Shown here piece by piece: positions 1 to 6,361 of a stretch of DNA of 8,792 nucleotides; position 1 is the first letter of the stretch; each line of letters starts with the position of its first letter. Source of the DNA: Bacillota bacterium (lineage in GTDB: Bacteria > Bacillota > Bacilli > Bacillales > Cytobacillaceae); the NCBI GenBank assembly GCA_023389895.1, contig JAEWDX010000287.1, positions 1 to 8,792 on the forward strand, given 5' to 3'. The notes under the pieces were generated by a model. It had not been told where the DNA came from. It did not search any database and saw only the letters and a list, made by a program, of their open reading frames with translations. Both the position numbers and the translations under genes were made by a program.

Positions 1-1
1 G

Positions 2-55
2 GTCCAGAAATGGTGTAATAGATGGAGCCCGGAAGGGTTGAATCACTTAAAATAG
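2..55 (+). CDS. Possible 3' end of a plus-strand gene (partial)
   Basis: One plus-strand frame is open from the window edge to a TAG stop and reads VQKWCNRWSPEGLNHLK. The composition is protein-like, but 17 codons are too few to identify a family. Two hairpins follow within 75 bp, and the second has its U-run on the plus-strand side. A plus-strand transcript ending here would therefore make sense, converging on the minus-strand EamA gene. I do not recognise the protein. The other two plus-strand frames also stop within 40 bases, so the call rests mainly on the downstream terminator. Confidence 0.35.
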   Translation, partial: VQKWCNRWSPEGLNHLK

Positions 56-77
56 ATTAAAAAATTAAGAATTTCAA

Positions 78-115
78 AAAAGGGATTCGGAATGAGACCA
101 TTCCGAATCCCTTTT
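78..115 (-). terminator. Strong hairpin terminator, probably bidirectional, for the EamA gene
   Basis: A perfect 17-bp stem (78-94 with 99-115, core GGGATTCGGAATG) encloses a 4-base loop, AGAC. On the minus strand the stem is followed by TTTTTTGAAATTC, a usable U-run for transcripts of the EamA gene ending at 182. On the plus strand it is followed by TTTTGTC, so it could also serve a gene entering from the left edge. Confidence 0.8.
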
Positions 116-126
116 GTCGACAATCT

Positions 127-160
127 GGGGCGTTCTCATTACATATGAGAGCGCCCCTTT
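127..160 (+). terminator. Second hairpin terminator, plus-strand polarity
   Basis: A 13-bp stem with one G-T wobble (127-139 with 145-157) encloses a 5-base loop and is followed by TTTT on the plus strand. On the minus strand the hairpin is followed by AGATTGTCG, without a U-run, so it points rightward. Together with the hairpin at 78-115 it forms a convergent terminator pair between the EamA gene and a plus-strand gene that would end near 55. Confidence 0.75.
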
Positions 161-181
161 TCAATTATTCCATTAAGTATT

Positions 182-1081
182 TTATCCTAAGGAATTAACA
201 TGCTTCTTTCGGAATGAAATATTTACAATAATTACGGAGCATAAAATTAATAGTGCACCAGCTATTTGAACTGGCCCAAGCCTTTCCCCAAATAGCAATA
301 CCCCTAATAATGTAGCGACAACAGGCTCAACAGTTGCGATAATTGCCGCTTTACTTCCTTCCGTTTTTTCAAGTCCCGATGTGTATAAGAAAAAGGCTAA
401 TACAGTAGGAACTAGTGCTAAACCGATTCCATTAAATAAGGCATGTGGATTCATAAGCATTTCAACCTTATCCCACAGCTGAGTTATAGGTATAAGGGCA
501 ATTGCAGCAACAAGAAATGTATAAAATGTTATTGTAAATGGTTGATAAATCTTAAGGGCAAATTTACTAAAAATCGTATACAGCGCATATCCTAAACCAG
601 AGCCTAAGCCGGTAATGATTCCGAGCAACGTAATATTACTGTCCCCTATAGAAACACCTGCAATTAAAAGACAGCCAATAATTGTTCCCATTACAGCAAT
701 TATTTTATTAGTCGTTAAGCTTTCCTTTAAGAATATAAACGATAATATCGTGACAAATGCTGGTGCTGTATATAGAAGGATAACAGCAATAGAAATATTC
801 ATTTGACTAATGGTCGTAAAATAACAAAAATTAAAAAATACAATACTTAAAATTCCTGTTCCTAAAAAAAAGCGGATATCCCCCATTTTTTGCAACTTCA
901 TCTCTTTTCGAAAGCGGAATAATCCAATTAATAAAAGAATAATAGCTGCATATGTCACTCGGATCGAGACAATTTCCATTGGAGAAAATCCTAAATCACT
1001 TAATCCCTTTACAAAAAACGCAATAATCCCCCATAAGCTTGCCCCTAAAGCAATCAGTAAATATGGAAGAACTTTCATCAT
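182..1081 (-). CDS. EamA/DMT-superfamily membrane transporter
   Basis: This 299-residue protein is a typical ten-helix member of the drug/metabolite transporter superfamily, expected in the cytoplasmic membrane. Two EamA repeats are visible, at residues 6-142 and 151-287. Each ends in the family pattern of a Pro-containing helix followed by a helix closing in a conserved Glu: LLYTAPAFVTILS...LKE (E120) and ATVEPVVATLLG...GER (E266). ASLWG at residues 14-18 is the usual first-helix motif. Such proteins export amino acids, metabolites or drugs, but the sequence does not reveal the substrate. The start at 1081 (tandem ATG ATG) has AAAGGAG 8 nt upstream; the second ATG is also possible. The gene diverges from the MFS gene and has no adjacent regulator. 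Family call sure, substrate unknown. Confidence 0.93.
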   Translation of the reverse strand: MMKVLPYLLIALGASLWGIIAFFVKGLSDLGFSPMEIVSIRVTYAAIILLLIGLFRFRKEMKLQKMGDIRFFLGTGILSIVFFNFCYFTTISQMNISIAVILLYTAPAFVTILSFIFLKESLTTNKIIAVMGTIIGCLLIAGVSIGDSNITLLGIITGLGSGLGYALYTIFSKFALKIYQPFTITFYTFLVAAIALIPITQLWDKVEMLMNPHALFNGIGLALVPTVLAFFLYTSGLEKTEGSKAAIIATVEPVVATLLGVLLFGERLGPVQIAGALLILCSVIIVNISFRKKHVNSLG

Positions 1082-1099
1082 CGTCCTCTCTCCTTTTAT

Positions 1100-1125
1100 A
1101 AGGGGGAATGAATTCGTTCCCCTTT
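1100..1125 (-). promoter_or_regulatory. Leader hairpin just upstream of the EamA ribosome binding site
   Basis: An 11-bp stem with wobble pairs (1100-1110 with 1115-1125) closes on a 4-base AATT loop in the untranslated leader of the EamA transcript. It ends a few bases before the AAAGGAG ribosome binding site. On the minus strand it reads as a run of G, then GAATTC, then a run of C, followed by TTATAAAAGG. It could be an mRNA stabiliser, an attenuator or an operator. No ligand-binding RNA fold was recognised around it. Confidence 0.4.
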
Positions 1126-1142
1126 TCCCCTAAACAAGTATA

Positions 1143-1170
1143 ATTCTAGCAAATACAATGGAACTATAAA
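1143..1170 (-). promoter_or_regulatory. Candidate sigma-A promoter for the EamA gene (extended -10)
   Basis: On the minus strand TGC-TAGAAT (1143-1151) forms an extended -10 with five of six consensus bases. TTTATA (1165-1170) sits 16 bp further upstream as a weak -35 with four of six matches. The start site would fall near 1136, placing the leader hairpin at 1100-1125 inside the transcript. The call rests on consensus matching in AT-rich DNA, so it is tentative. Confidence 0.4.
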
Positions 1171-1267
1171 TCATTAATTTTTAAAAATTTCAGACTAAAA
1201 ACACTTTGCTTTTCTATTGTAATTCTCTTTTCAATTTATCACAACAGCTGATCTGTCTAAAAACCTT

Positions 1268-1321
1268 CAAACTACTCTTCGAAAGTTTGGACACTCTATG
1301 AAAAAACCTTTCCCTCTATGA
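1268..1321. promoter_or_regulatory. Repeat cluster upstream of the MFS promoter
   Basis: The 319-bp gap between the divergent transporter genes contains an inverted repeat CAAACT-N10-AGTTTG (1268-1273 and 1284-1289). It also contains a direct repeat CTCTATGA at 1294-1301 and 1314-1321, exactly 20 bp apart, or about two helical turns. Both lie 40 to 95 bp upstream of the MFS -10 element, where activator or repressor sites are common. A 14-bp AT-only palindrome lies at 1176-1189. No known regulator consensus was recognised, and chance is a real alternative. The rest of the gap shows no further gene. Confidence 0.25.
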
Positions 1322-1359
1322 GAGATTTCGATTAATAGCTTATTCTTAAACGGTACAGT

Positions 1360-1365
1360 TATAAT
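1360..1365 (+). promoter_or_regulatory. Candidate -10 element for the MFS gene
   Basis: A perfect TATAAT lies 35 bp before the chosen start codon. No good -35 is found at 16-18 bp spacing (AGCTTA at 17 bp), and the TGn extension is absent. If real, this promoter would need an activator, which fits the repeats at 1268-1321. The start site would be near 1372. Confidence 0.4.
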
Positions 1366-1400
1366 AGAGTGTGATCGAGTATATGAATAAAGGAGATAGT

Positions 1401-2558
1401 ATGAAACAATTTATTTTATTTATCGTCTTAATTTCATTTATAGATATGTTTTCACAGCTGCCAATAATGAGCCCTTTCGCGAAAAGCTTAGGAGCTACAC
1501 CCGCCTTAATCGGCATGACAGTAGGAATGTATTCTTTTTCGAATATGTTTGGCAATATCATTGCTGGGCTTTGGATTGATAAACAAGGGGCAAAGAAAGT
1601 ATTAATCTATGGATTAATGCTGACAGGAGGAATTCTGCTCTTATATACGATTGTTACGACACCGAAGCAATTAGTCGCTGTTCGATTTATTCATGGCTTA
1701 TTTAGCGGGTTACTTGTACCAGCTGCATTCTCGCTAATTGCTAATTATGGTAAGAAAGATCGACAAGGGAAATCAATGGCTATTTCTGGCGTAGCAGTCG
1801 GCATTTCAGCGATTATTGGACCAGCCTTTGGCGGTATTGTTGCTTCGAAATACAGAGTTGAATGGGTATTTATTATTATCGCCATTACAATGCTCATCAC
1901 AGCGAGCATGTCTATTTTTGTCCTCAAAAATAATAGCAGGGTTGTATCAAGAAAAATTGAACCACCTGGATCAACATTAATGGCTATTTTGAAATCCCCT
2001 ATGCTCATCATAAGCTATGCTGGTGCTTTTTCACTCATGTTTGCTCAAGGGGTTTTAGCCTATATGCTGCCATTACAGATCGATGCATTGCAATTTGGAA
2101 GTCATTTCAGTGGAATACTTATGAGCATTTTTGGAATTACGGCCATATTAATTTTTGGTTTGCCCACTAATAAAATGTATGACTATTTCGAACAGCATCA
2201 TTTAATGATGATCGGTATGACAATCATTGGGATCGCCCTTGTTTTATTAAGTATGGCTTCATCATTGCCATTTTTATTTCTTTGTATGATCATTTACGGT
2301 GCAGGGTTTGCCCTTTTATTCCCATCCATTTCTGCTATGCTCGTAAAAAATACGGATGAAGTGTCTAGGGGAAAGGCATTTGGGCTTTTCTACGCCTTTT
2401 TCTCACTCGGTGTCGTCGCAGGCTCAGCATTAACGGGGGTACTCGCCGTCTCATTCGGAATCGGATTCCTTATCGCAGCAAGTATTTTATTTATGAATAC
2501 GTTAGGCACCCTCTATTACTTTAAAACTAGAACAGTTACGAAGGAAAGTTTGGAGTGA
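1401..2558 (+). CDS. Major facilitator superfamily (DHA1-like) exporter
   Basis: This is a 385-residue membrane protein with about twelve hydrophobic segments, the usual size for a drug:proton antiporter-type MFS protein. Motif A is seen between helices 2 and 3 as GLWIDKQGAKKVL (residues 56-68). An Arg in the helix-4 motif B lies in VRFIHG (R95). The antiporter motif C appears as GISAIIGPAFGG at 134-145. Together these suggest proton-coupled efflux of a small compound; the substrate cannot be told. The start at 1401 is chosen because AAAGGAG lies 5-6 nt upstream. The ATG at 1383 and GTG at 1371 extend the same frame but lack a comparable site. A coding-like stretch continues in the same frame after the TGA. 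Confidence 0.92.
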   Translation: MKQFILFIVLISFIDMFSQLPIMSPFAKSLGATPALIGMTVGMYSFSNMFGNIIAGLWIDKQGAKKVLIYGLMLTGGILLLYTIVTTPKQLVAVRFIHGLFSGLLVPAAFSLIANYGKKDRQGKSMAISGVAVGISAIIGPAFGGIVASKYRVEWVFIIIAITMLITASMSIFVLKNNSRVVSRKIEPPGSTLMAILKSPMLIISYAGAFSLMFAQGVLAYMLPLQIDALQFGSHFSGILMSIFGITAILIFGLPTNKMYDYFEQHHLMMIGMTIIGIALVLLSMASSLPFLFLCMIIYGAGFALLFPSISAMLVKNTDEVSRGKAFGLFYAFFSLGVVAGSALTGVLAVSFGIGFLIAASILFMNTLGTLYYFKTRTVTKESLE

Positions 2559-2690
2559 ATAGATAATGAATTACAATTACTTGCATATGATATTGTAAAC
2601 AATCATGGAACAAAGGATTTCGAATTGAAACATCAAGCGCTTGCTGCAAAATTCGAAAAAAGGCTGAATGACATTGCAGCCAATTTTTAA
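2559..2690 (+). pseudogene. Coding-like ORF remnant directly after the MFS gene
   Basis: After the MFS stop the same frame runs 43 codons to TAA at 2688-2690. It encodes a polar, helix-prone peptide (DNELQLLAYDIVNN, then HGTKDFELKHQALAAKFE and KRLNDIAANF). Codon choice looks genuine, but there is no ATG, GTG or upstream TTG in frame. GGAGTGA overlapping the MFS stop could serve as a ribosome binding site for the ATG at 2566-2568, which lies in another frame and stops after 10 codons. One extra G just after that ATG would restore a 41-residue protein beginning MELQLLAYD. The alternatives are a lost C-terminal tail of the MFS protein or a leftover of an older gene. I recognise no family. Confidence 0.45.
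2662..2687 (+). terminator. Weak candidate terminator after the MFS gene
   Basis: GGCTG (2662-2666) pairs with CAGCC (2677-2681) around a 10-base loop and is followed by AATTTTT on the plus strand. The 5-bp stem is short and lies inside the coding-like remnant. The hairpin at 2757-2796 could act instead when read rightward. Confidence 0.3.
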
Positions 2691-2745
2691 GACCCAAGCC
2701 GATTTTTTTTGACAAACTTACCATTTTCAATATTGATTGTCTAGA

Positions 2746-2796
2746 CCAAAAACAAAAAAGCGAACGCCCTTATTCTATAAGATGGGTGTTCGCTTT
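2746..2796 (-). terminator. Terminator of the helicase gene
   Basis: A 13-bp stem with one wobble (AAAGCGAACGCCC at 2757-2769 with 2784-2796) encloses a 14-base loop that can pair further. On the minus strand it starts 5 bp after the helicase stop and is followed by TTTTTTGTTTTTGG, a good U-run. Read rightward it is followed by CATTC only, so its main polarity is leftward. Confidence 0.85.
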
Positions 2797-2800
2797 CATT

Positions 2801-4729
2801 CTATCTAATTGCTACTTCACAAGTTGGCAAAACATTTTTCACTAATTCAATAACTTCCGTCTGTTCATTTTCTTTTAGTAAAATGTGAATATTTCCTTTA
2901 TCCTCATGTGTGCGGATTAATCTACCTATCCCTTGTCTTAAACGTAAAATCATATACGGTAAATCAATATCTTTGAATGGATCTGCAACACTTTCATGTT
3001 TTGCCGTGAAAACAGGATCATTTGGTGGAAATGGCAGAGAAAAGAGAAAGACATTTTCTAAAGCTCTTCCTGGAATGTCTAAACCTTCCCATAAATGAAC
3101 CGCACAAAGAACCGATTGTTCCTCATTTTGAAAATGAGAAACGAGCTTGCTGATTTCCGCATCACCTTCAAAATAGACTGGAAGGGTTGTCTTCCCATGT
3201 AAATACTGTTTAAAGCTTGCTAGTTCAGTCTTATTCGTGAATAATACTAACGCTCTGCCATTTGTTTTCTCCATTTGCTCATGCACATATTTCATTTTTG
3301 CCAGAAGATCATTTTCTGGAAATTTTGGCATATAGATGGCCATATTTTCTTCATAGTTAAATGGCGAAGCAACGGAAAAGCTTAAATAATGCTCGATCCC
3401 TAGACTATTCGCCATATAATTAAACGATTGATTCTCAGATAAGGTAGCTGACGAGAAAACAAATGGTTTATTTTGCGAAAAAACTTCCTCTCGCATAATG
3501 TCTTTAACCATTCTTGGCATAATAACAAGGGTTCGTTCCCCTTCATTTTCTTCAAACCAAATAATCCCTTTTAATTCCTTTAGAAAAAGTGACAATGAAT
3601 AGGTAATCTGCTCAAGATATTCTTCAACAATTTTCAAATCATACTCATTGATAACGTACATTTCACTTTCGAAGACAAGCTCTTCCTCTAAAGAGCTAAT
3701 GAAATCAAATAGCTTTTTCCCTTCTTTTAAGACAAGCGGTGTTTTCGTGATCGCTTTCTTATCTGAGCCATTCAAATCATGAGAAGCATTCATTAATGTG
3801 TCAAAAAACTCCACATTTTGTTCAAGAACTTGTTCAATCTTATATAAGGTTTTCTCCCTAACATCATTTTCCATTAATCTCGTTAATAATGTTTCCAAAA
3901 TCTGCTCAGTCAATCGATATGTTAATGCCTTTTGTGAAGCATATTCCAATAAATGCCCTTCATCAAAAACTACACAAGAGCTTTCTGGTAAAAAAGGCAG
4001 CTGACCTTCACGTTTTCTTGATTCCTTCGTCCAAATATGCTCCATATAAAAATCATGAGAGCAAATGATTATATCCTTTGCATTTCGATAATAATCGCGA
4101 TTTAATGTTTGTCCACAGCGATGCCGTTTTTCACATGTAAAGCAGTCTTGAAAGGGATCCCAGGCAATTTCTTCCCATTTTTCATCCGTTAACTCTGGAT
4201 AATCTTTCCGATCACCATACTTTTCAAATAATTGCATAGAAGAGCCTGAATGGACAAATTCAGGAAGTTCATCATATATTGAGTTATATGTTTCAAAATC
4301 CTCACTTGCAACCATCACATCCAGTTTATTAAGGCATAAATATTGATTTCTTGACTTTGCTAGCCTCACATCAATATTCAGTCCTAACGCCTCTTCAAGC
4401 TTAGCAATGTCACCTTCTTTTTTGACGAGTTGCTCGATTAACGTCTCATCTGCGCAGGCAATTATCGCAGGCTTATTCGTATATCGCGCATAGGCGAGCG
4501 CATATAATAAATAAACGATTGTTTTTCCAGTACCGACACCTGCTTCCGCGAAAATAACCTTTTTTTCTTTAAATGCCTTTTCTAATTGAAAGGCCATAAA
4601 AATTTGTTCATCTCTTATTTCAAAACCGCTTTCGGGTAATATATCATAAAAAACATCCCCGACCCATTCGCCTAATTTATCATAAAATGATTCCGTTTTA
4701 GACAATGGAAAAGGTAGACTATTCGGCAT
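2801..4729 (-). CDS. ypvA: ATP-dependent iron-sulfur DNA helicase, YpvA/DinG (XPD-like) family
   Basis: This is a 642-residue superfamily-2 helicase of the Rad3/XPD/DinG group. It is expected to unwind DNA 5' to 3' in the cytoplasm during repair or replication stress. Visible motifs are a Q-like RDEQ (39-42), Walker A AEAGVGTGKT (61-70), DEGH box (256-259), FSSATL (425-430), LWEGLDIPG (546-554) and QGIGRLIRT (599-607). Four cysteines, C132, C196, C199 and C205 (C-x63-C-x2-C-x5-C), match the 4Fe-4S cluster position of XPD and DinG. No N-terminal exonuclease domain is present, unlike the longer B. subtilis DinG, so YpvA fits better. ATG at 4729 has GGAGG 6 nt upstream. It is transcribed alone, between its own promoter and terminator. 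The symbol rests on length and synteny recalled from B. subtilis. Confidence 0.92.
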   Translation of the reverse strand: MPNSLPFPLSKTESFYDKLGEWVGDVFYDILPESGFEIRDEQIFMAFQLEKAFKEKKVIFAEAGVGTGKTIVYLLYALAYARYTNKPAIIACADETLIEQLVKKEGDIAKLEEALGLNIDVRLAKSRNQYLCLNKLDVMVASEDFETYNSIYDELPEFVHSGSSMQLFEKYGDRKDYPELTDEKWEEIAWDPFQDCFTCEKRHRCGQTLNRDYYRNAKDIIICSHDFYMEHIWTKESRKREGQLPFLPESSCVVFDEGHLLEYASQKALTYRLTEQILETLLTRLMENDVREKTLYKIEQVLEQNVEFFDTLMNASHDLNGSDKKAITKTPLVLKEGKKLFDFISSLEEELVFESEMYVINEYDLKIVEEYLEQITYSLSLFLKELKGIIWFEENEGERTLVIMPRMVKDIMREEVFSQNKPFVFSSATLSENQSFNYMANSLGIEHYLSFSVASPFNYEENMAIYMPKFPENDLLAKMKYVHEQMEKTNGRALVLFTNKTELASFKQYLHGKTTLPVYFEGDAEISKLVSHFQNEEQSVLCAVHLWEGLDIPGRALENVFLFSLPFPPNDPVFTAKHESVADPFKDIDLPYMILRLRQGIGRLIRTHEDKGNIHILLKENEQTEVIELVKNVLPTCEVAIR

Positions 4730-4749
4730 TGTAACCCTCCATCATTAGA

Positions 4750-4767
4750 AAAGCGCTAGTGCGCCTT
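4750..4767 (-). promoter_or_regulatory. GC-rich hairpin in the helicase leader
   Basis: On the minus strand AAGGCGC pairs with GCGCTTT (one G-U wobble) around a 4-base ACTA loop. It sits between the promoter and the ribosome binding site of the helicase gene. No U-run follows, so it is not a terminator. It may stabilise the mRNA, or it may be a degenerate copy of a dispersed intergenic repeat; GCGC-rich short repeats of this look occur in Bacillaceae. Confidence 0.35.
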
Positions 4768-4785
4768 AGACTTTTCAATCTTTTT

Positions 4786-4813
4786 ATTTTATCGCATTGT
4801 GTAAAAGTGTCAA
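4786..4813 (-). promoter_or_regulatory. Sigma-A promoter of the helicase gene
   Basis: On the minus strand a perfect -35 TTGACA (4808-4813) is separated by 16 bp from TAAAAT (4786-4791), five of six consensus bases. Transcription would start near 4778, leaving a leader of about 50 nt with the hairpin at 4750-4767 and GGAGG. The promoter begins right after the terminator of the upstream operon, so the helicase appears to be a separate transcription unit. Confidence 0.7.
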
Positions 4814-4814
4814 G

Positions 4815-4853
4815 AAAAACAAAGACCTGACCAACATTCATAGTCAGATCTTT
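4815..4853 (-). terminator. Terminator after the small TTG-start gene
   Basis: An 11-bp stem with one C-A mismatch (4821-4831 with 4843-4853) encloses an 11-base loop. On the minus strand it is followed by GTTTTTC. It lies 64 bp after the stop of the small gene and directly before the helicase -35, separating the two units. A weaker 5-bp hairpin with a U-run sits closer to the small gene, at 4898-4915. Confidence 0.65.
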
Positions 4854-4916
4854 TAGCATAAAAGTTACCTTTTTTATGTAAAGATGTAAATAAAAACTTA
4901 CCTCTCTGCTGGTAAT

Positions 4917-5084
4917 TTATACTTTCTTAAAATGTAAATGAAAAGCGATTGCCTTTTGTAGTTCATCTTGAGCGTTTTTCAGTTCACTAAGCGCAAACAA
5001 TGAATTTTGTTCCGCTTTAACCGTTTCAATCGCTTTTGTTAATCCTGCTGATATTTTTTGAAAATCAATTGTAGAACGACTCAA
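4917..5084 (-). CDS. Small conserved-position protein, 55 residues (YptA-like by position)
   Basis: A TTG start at 5084 is preceded by AGGAGGG with a 6-nt gap, an almost ideal ribosome binding site. The frame runs 55 codons to TAA. The product begins SRSTIDFQKISAGLTKAIE and ends FHLHFKKV. It is soluble, rich in Ala, Lys, Glu and Gln, and should form one or two amphipathic helices, possibly a coiled coil. It has no signal peptide, membrane segment or cysteine. It lies between the rRNA methyltransferase and the helicase, where B. subtilis, as I recall, carries the small uncharacterised gene yptA; I could not compare sequences. The 127-bp gap to the methyltransferase has no obvious terminator, so read-through from that operon is likely. 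Function unknown. Confidence 0.75.
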   Translation of the reverse strand: MSRSTIDFQKISAGLTKAIETVKAEQNSLFALSELKNAQDELQKAIAFHLHFKKV

Positions 5085-5211
5085 CAGCGTCCCTCCTGAC
5101 CGAAATATGATATGTATATCTTATTCAGAATCAGAAGAATGTATGAGCAGCTATTCAACTTATCACGTGAAATATCGTGCTCTAAAGAACGTTATCGATG
5201 AAAGGTTTGCA

Positions 5212-6351
5212 TTAATTATCTCTAGGTGGACGCTTACCCCAATATTGATAAAAATCCGTGCGGATAAAACCGTTGAAGAGCTTGCGTTTTTTTGTCGCAG
5301 GCTTTCCGTAATATTTCTCGAAATCTTCATTTGAGGTAAGGATATAGATAGACCATGTTTCAAGCGGTAAGAAAGCTCTTCCCATTTCCTCGTGCATTTT
5401 GGCAACGGCTTCCTTCTCCCCTAATCTTTCTCCGTAAGGCGGATTCCCAACGATAACACCGTATTCCTTCGTTGTGGTAAAATCACGAACTTGCATTTGC
5501 TTAAAGCTAATTAAGTCACCTAAACCAGCTTCGAATGCATTTTCCTCGGCGATTTTTACCATCCGATGATCAATATCAGACCCTGAAATCATTAATGGTT
5601 GATCATAGTTAGCTAGATCCTCTGCTTCTGTTCTTACATCTTCCCATACTTTTTTAGACATCCAATGCCAAGACTCCGAAACGAAATCACGATTAAAACC
5701 AGGCGCAATATTTTGGCCAATTAATGCTGCTTCAATCGGAATCGTACCTGAGCCACAGAAAGGATCAGCAAAAGGTTTATCTGAATTCCAGCTTGTAAGC
5801 ATAACAAGTGCAGCTGCTAAAGTTTCTTTTATCGGCGCTTCTCCTTGCCCAGCTCGATAGCCTCGTTTATGCAGACCGCTCCCACTAGCATCTAGTGTAA
5901 GTAAAGCAACATCCTTTAAAATTGAGATTTCAATTTTATATAATGGACCATTTTCCTCAAACCAGCCTGATTTTTTATAGTGGGATCTCATTCTTTCAAC
6001 AATTGCCTTTTTCACAATGGCTTGACAATCCGAAACACTATATAACTTCGATTTTACTGATTTACCCGCAACCGGAAACTCCGCATTCTCAGGTAAAAAA
6101 CGTTCCCATTGAAGTGCTTTTGTTTTTTCGAAAAGTTCATCAAAGGTTGTAGCTTTAAACTCACCAATCTTAATTTTCACTCGATCTGCTGTCCGTAGCC
6201 ACATATTTGCTCTTGCAATGGCTGTTTCATCTCCCCGGAAGGAAATTCGTCCATTTTCAACTTCGCACTCATAGCCTAATGCTCGTACTTCTTTCGCAAC
6301 AATTGCTTCTAAACCCATTGCTGCTGTCGCGATAATATCATATATTTCCAT
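5212..6351 (-). CDS. ypsC: 23S rRNA guanine-N2 methyltransferase, RlmL/YpsC family
   Basis: This 379-residue THUMP-domain methyltransferase is expected to use S-adenosylmethionine to make N2-methylguanine in 23S rRNA (G2445 in E. coli numbering, by family). A ferredoxin-like and THUMP region covers about residues 1-155. The conserved DASGSGLHKRGYR follows at 154-166, then the cofactor-binding DPFCGSGTIPIEAA (196-209) and catalytic NPPYGERL (303-310). It corresponds to the N-terminal half of the E. coli RlmL/RlmK fusion and is full length for Bacillus YpsC. ATG at 6351 is chosen because MEIYDIIATAAMGLEAIVAKEV is the family's usual N-terminus. The upstream in-frame ATG at 6402 would lie inside the preceding gene. 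The ribosome binding site TAAGGGTG overlaps the stop of the cyclic-di-GMP gene, 10 nt away, which implies coupled translation. Position after rnpB matches Bacillus. Confidence 0.93.
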   Translation of the reverse strand: MEIYDIIATAAMGLEAIVAKEVRALGYECEVENGRISFRGDETAIARANMWLRTADRVKIKIGEFKATTFDELFEKTKALQWERFLPENAEFPVAGKSVKSKLYSVSDCQAIVKKAIVERMRSHYKKSGWFEENGPLYKIEISILKDVALLTLDASGSGLHKRGYRAGQGEAPIKETLAAALVMLTSWNSDKPFADPFCGSGTIPIEAALIGQNIAPGFNRDFVSESWHWMSKKVWEDVRTEAEDLANYDQPLMISGSDIDHRMVKIAEENAFEAGLGDLISFKQMQVRDFTTTKEYGVIVGNPPYGERLGEKEAVAKMHEEMGRAFLPLETWSIYILTSNEDFEKYYGKPATKKRKLFNGFIRTDFYQYWGKRPPRDN

Positions 6352-6361
6352 ATTTTCACCC

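Noticed and set aside
1371..1400. 10-residue N-terminal extension of the MFS protein from GTG at 1371 or ATG at 1383
   Set aside because: AAAGGAG lies inside this stretch at the right distance from the ATG at 1401, and the polar extension precedes a normal first helix.
2556..2690. Stop-codon readthrough or recoding of the MFS TGA
   Set aside because: No downstream structure typical of selenocysteine insertion or readthrough was seen. A decayed or frame-shifted small gene is the simpler reading.
2536..2730. 64-codon minus-strand ORF behind the MFS gene
   Set aside because: Antisense to the coding-like remnant, with no ribosome binding site and no family features.
4898..4915. TTACC/GGTAA hairpin followed by GTTTTTATTT right after the small gene
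   Set aside because: The 5-bp AT-rich stem is too weak; the hairpin at 4821-4853 is a better terminator.
5163..5170. TCACGTGA palindrome between ypsC and the small gene
   Set aside because: An 8-bp palindrome is expected by chance at this scale, and no promoter or regulator site was recognised around it.
5107..5334. 75-codon plus-strand ORF opposite the end of ypsC
   Set aside because: More than half is antisense to the well-supported methyltransferase, and there is no good ribosome binding site or recognisable motif.
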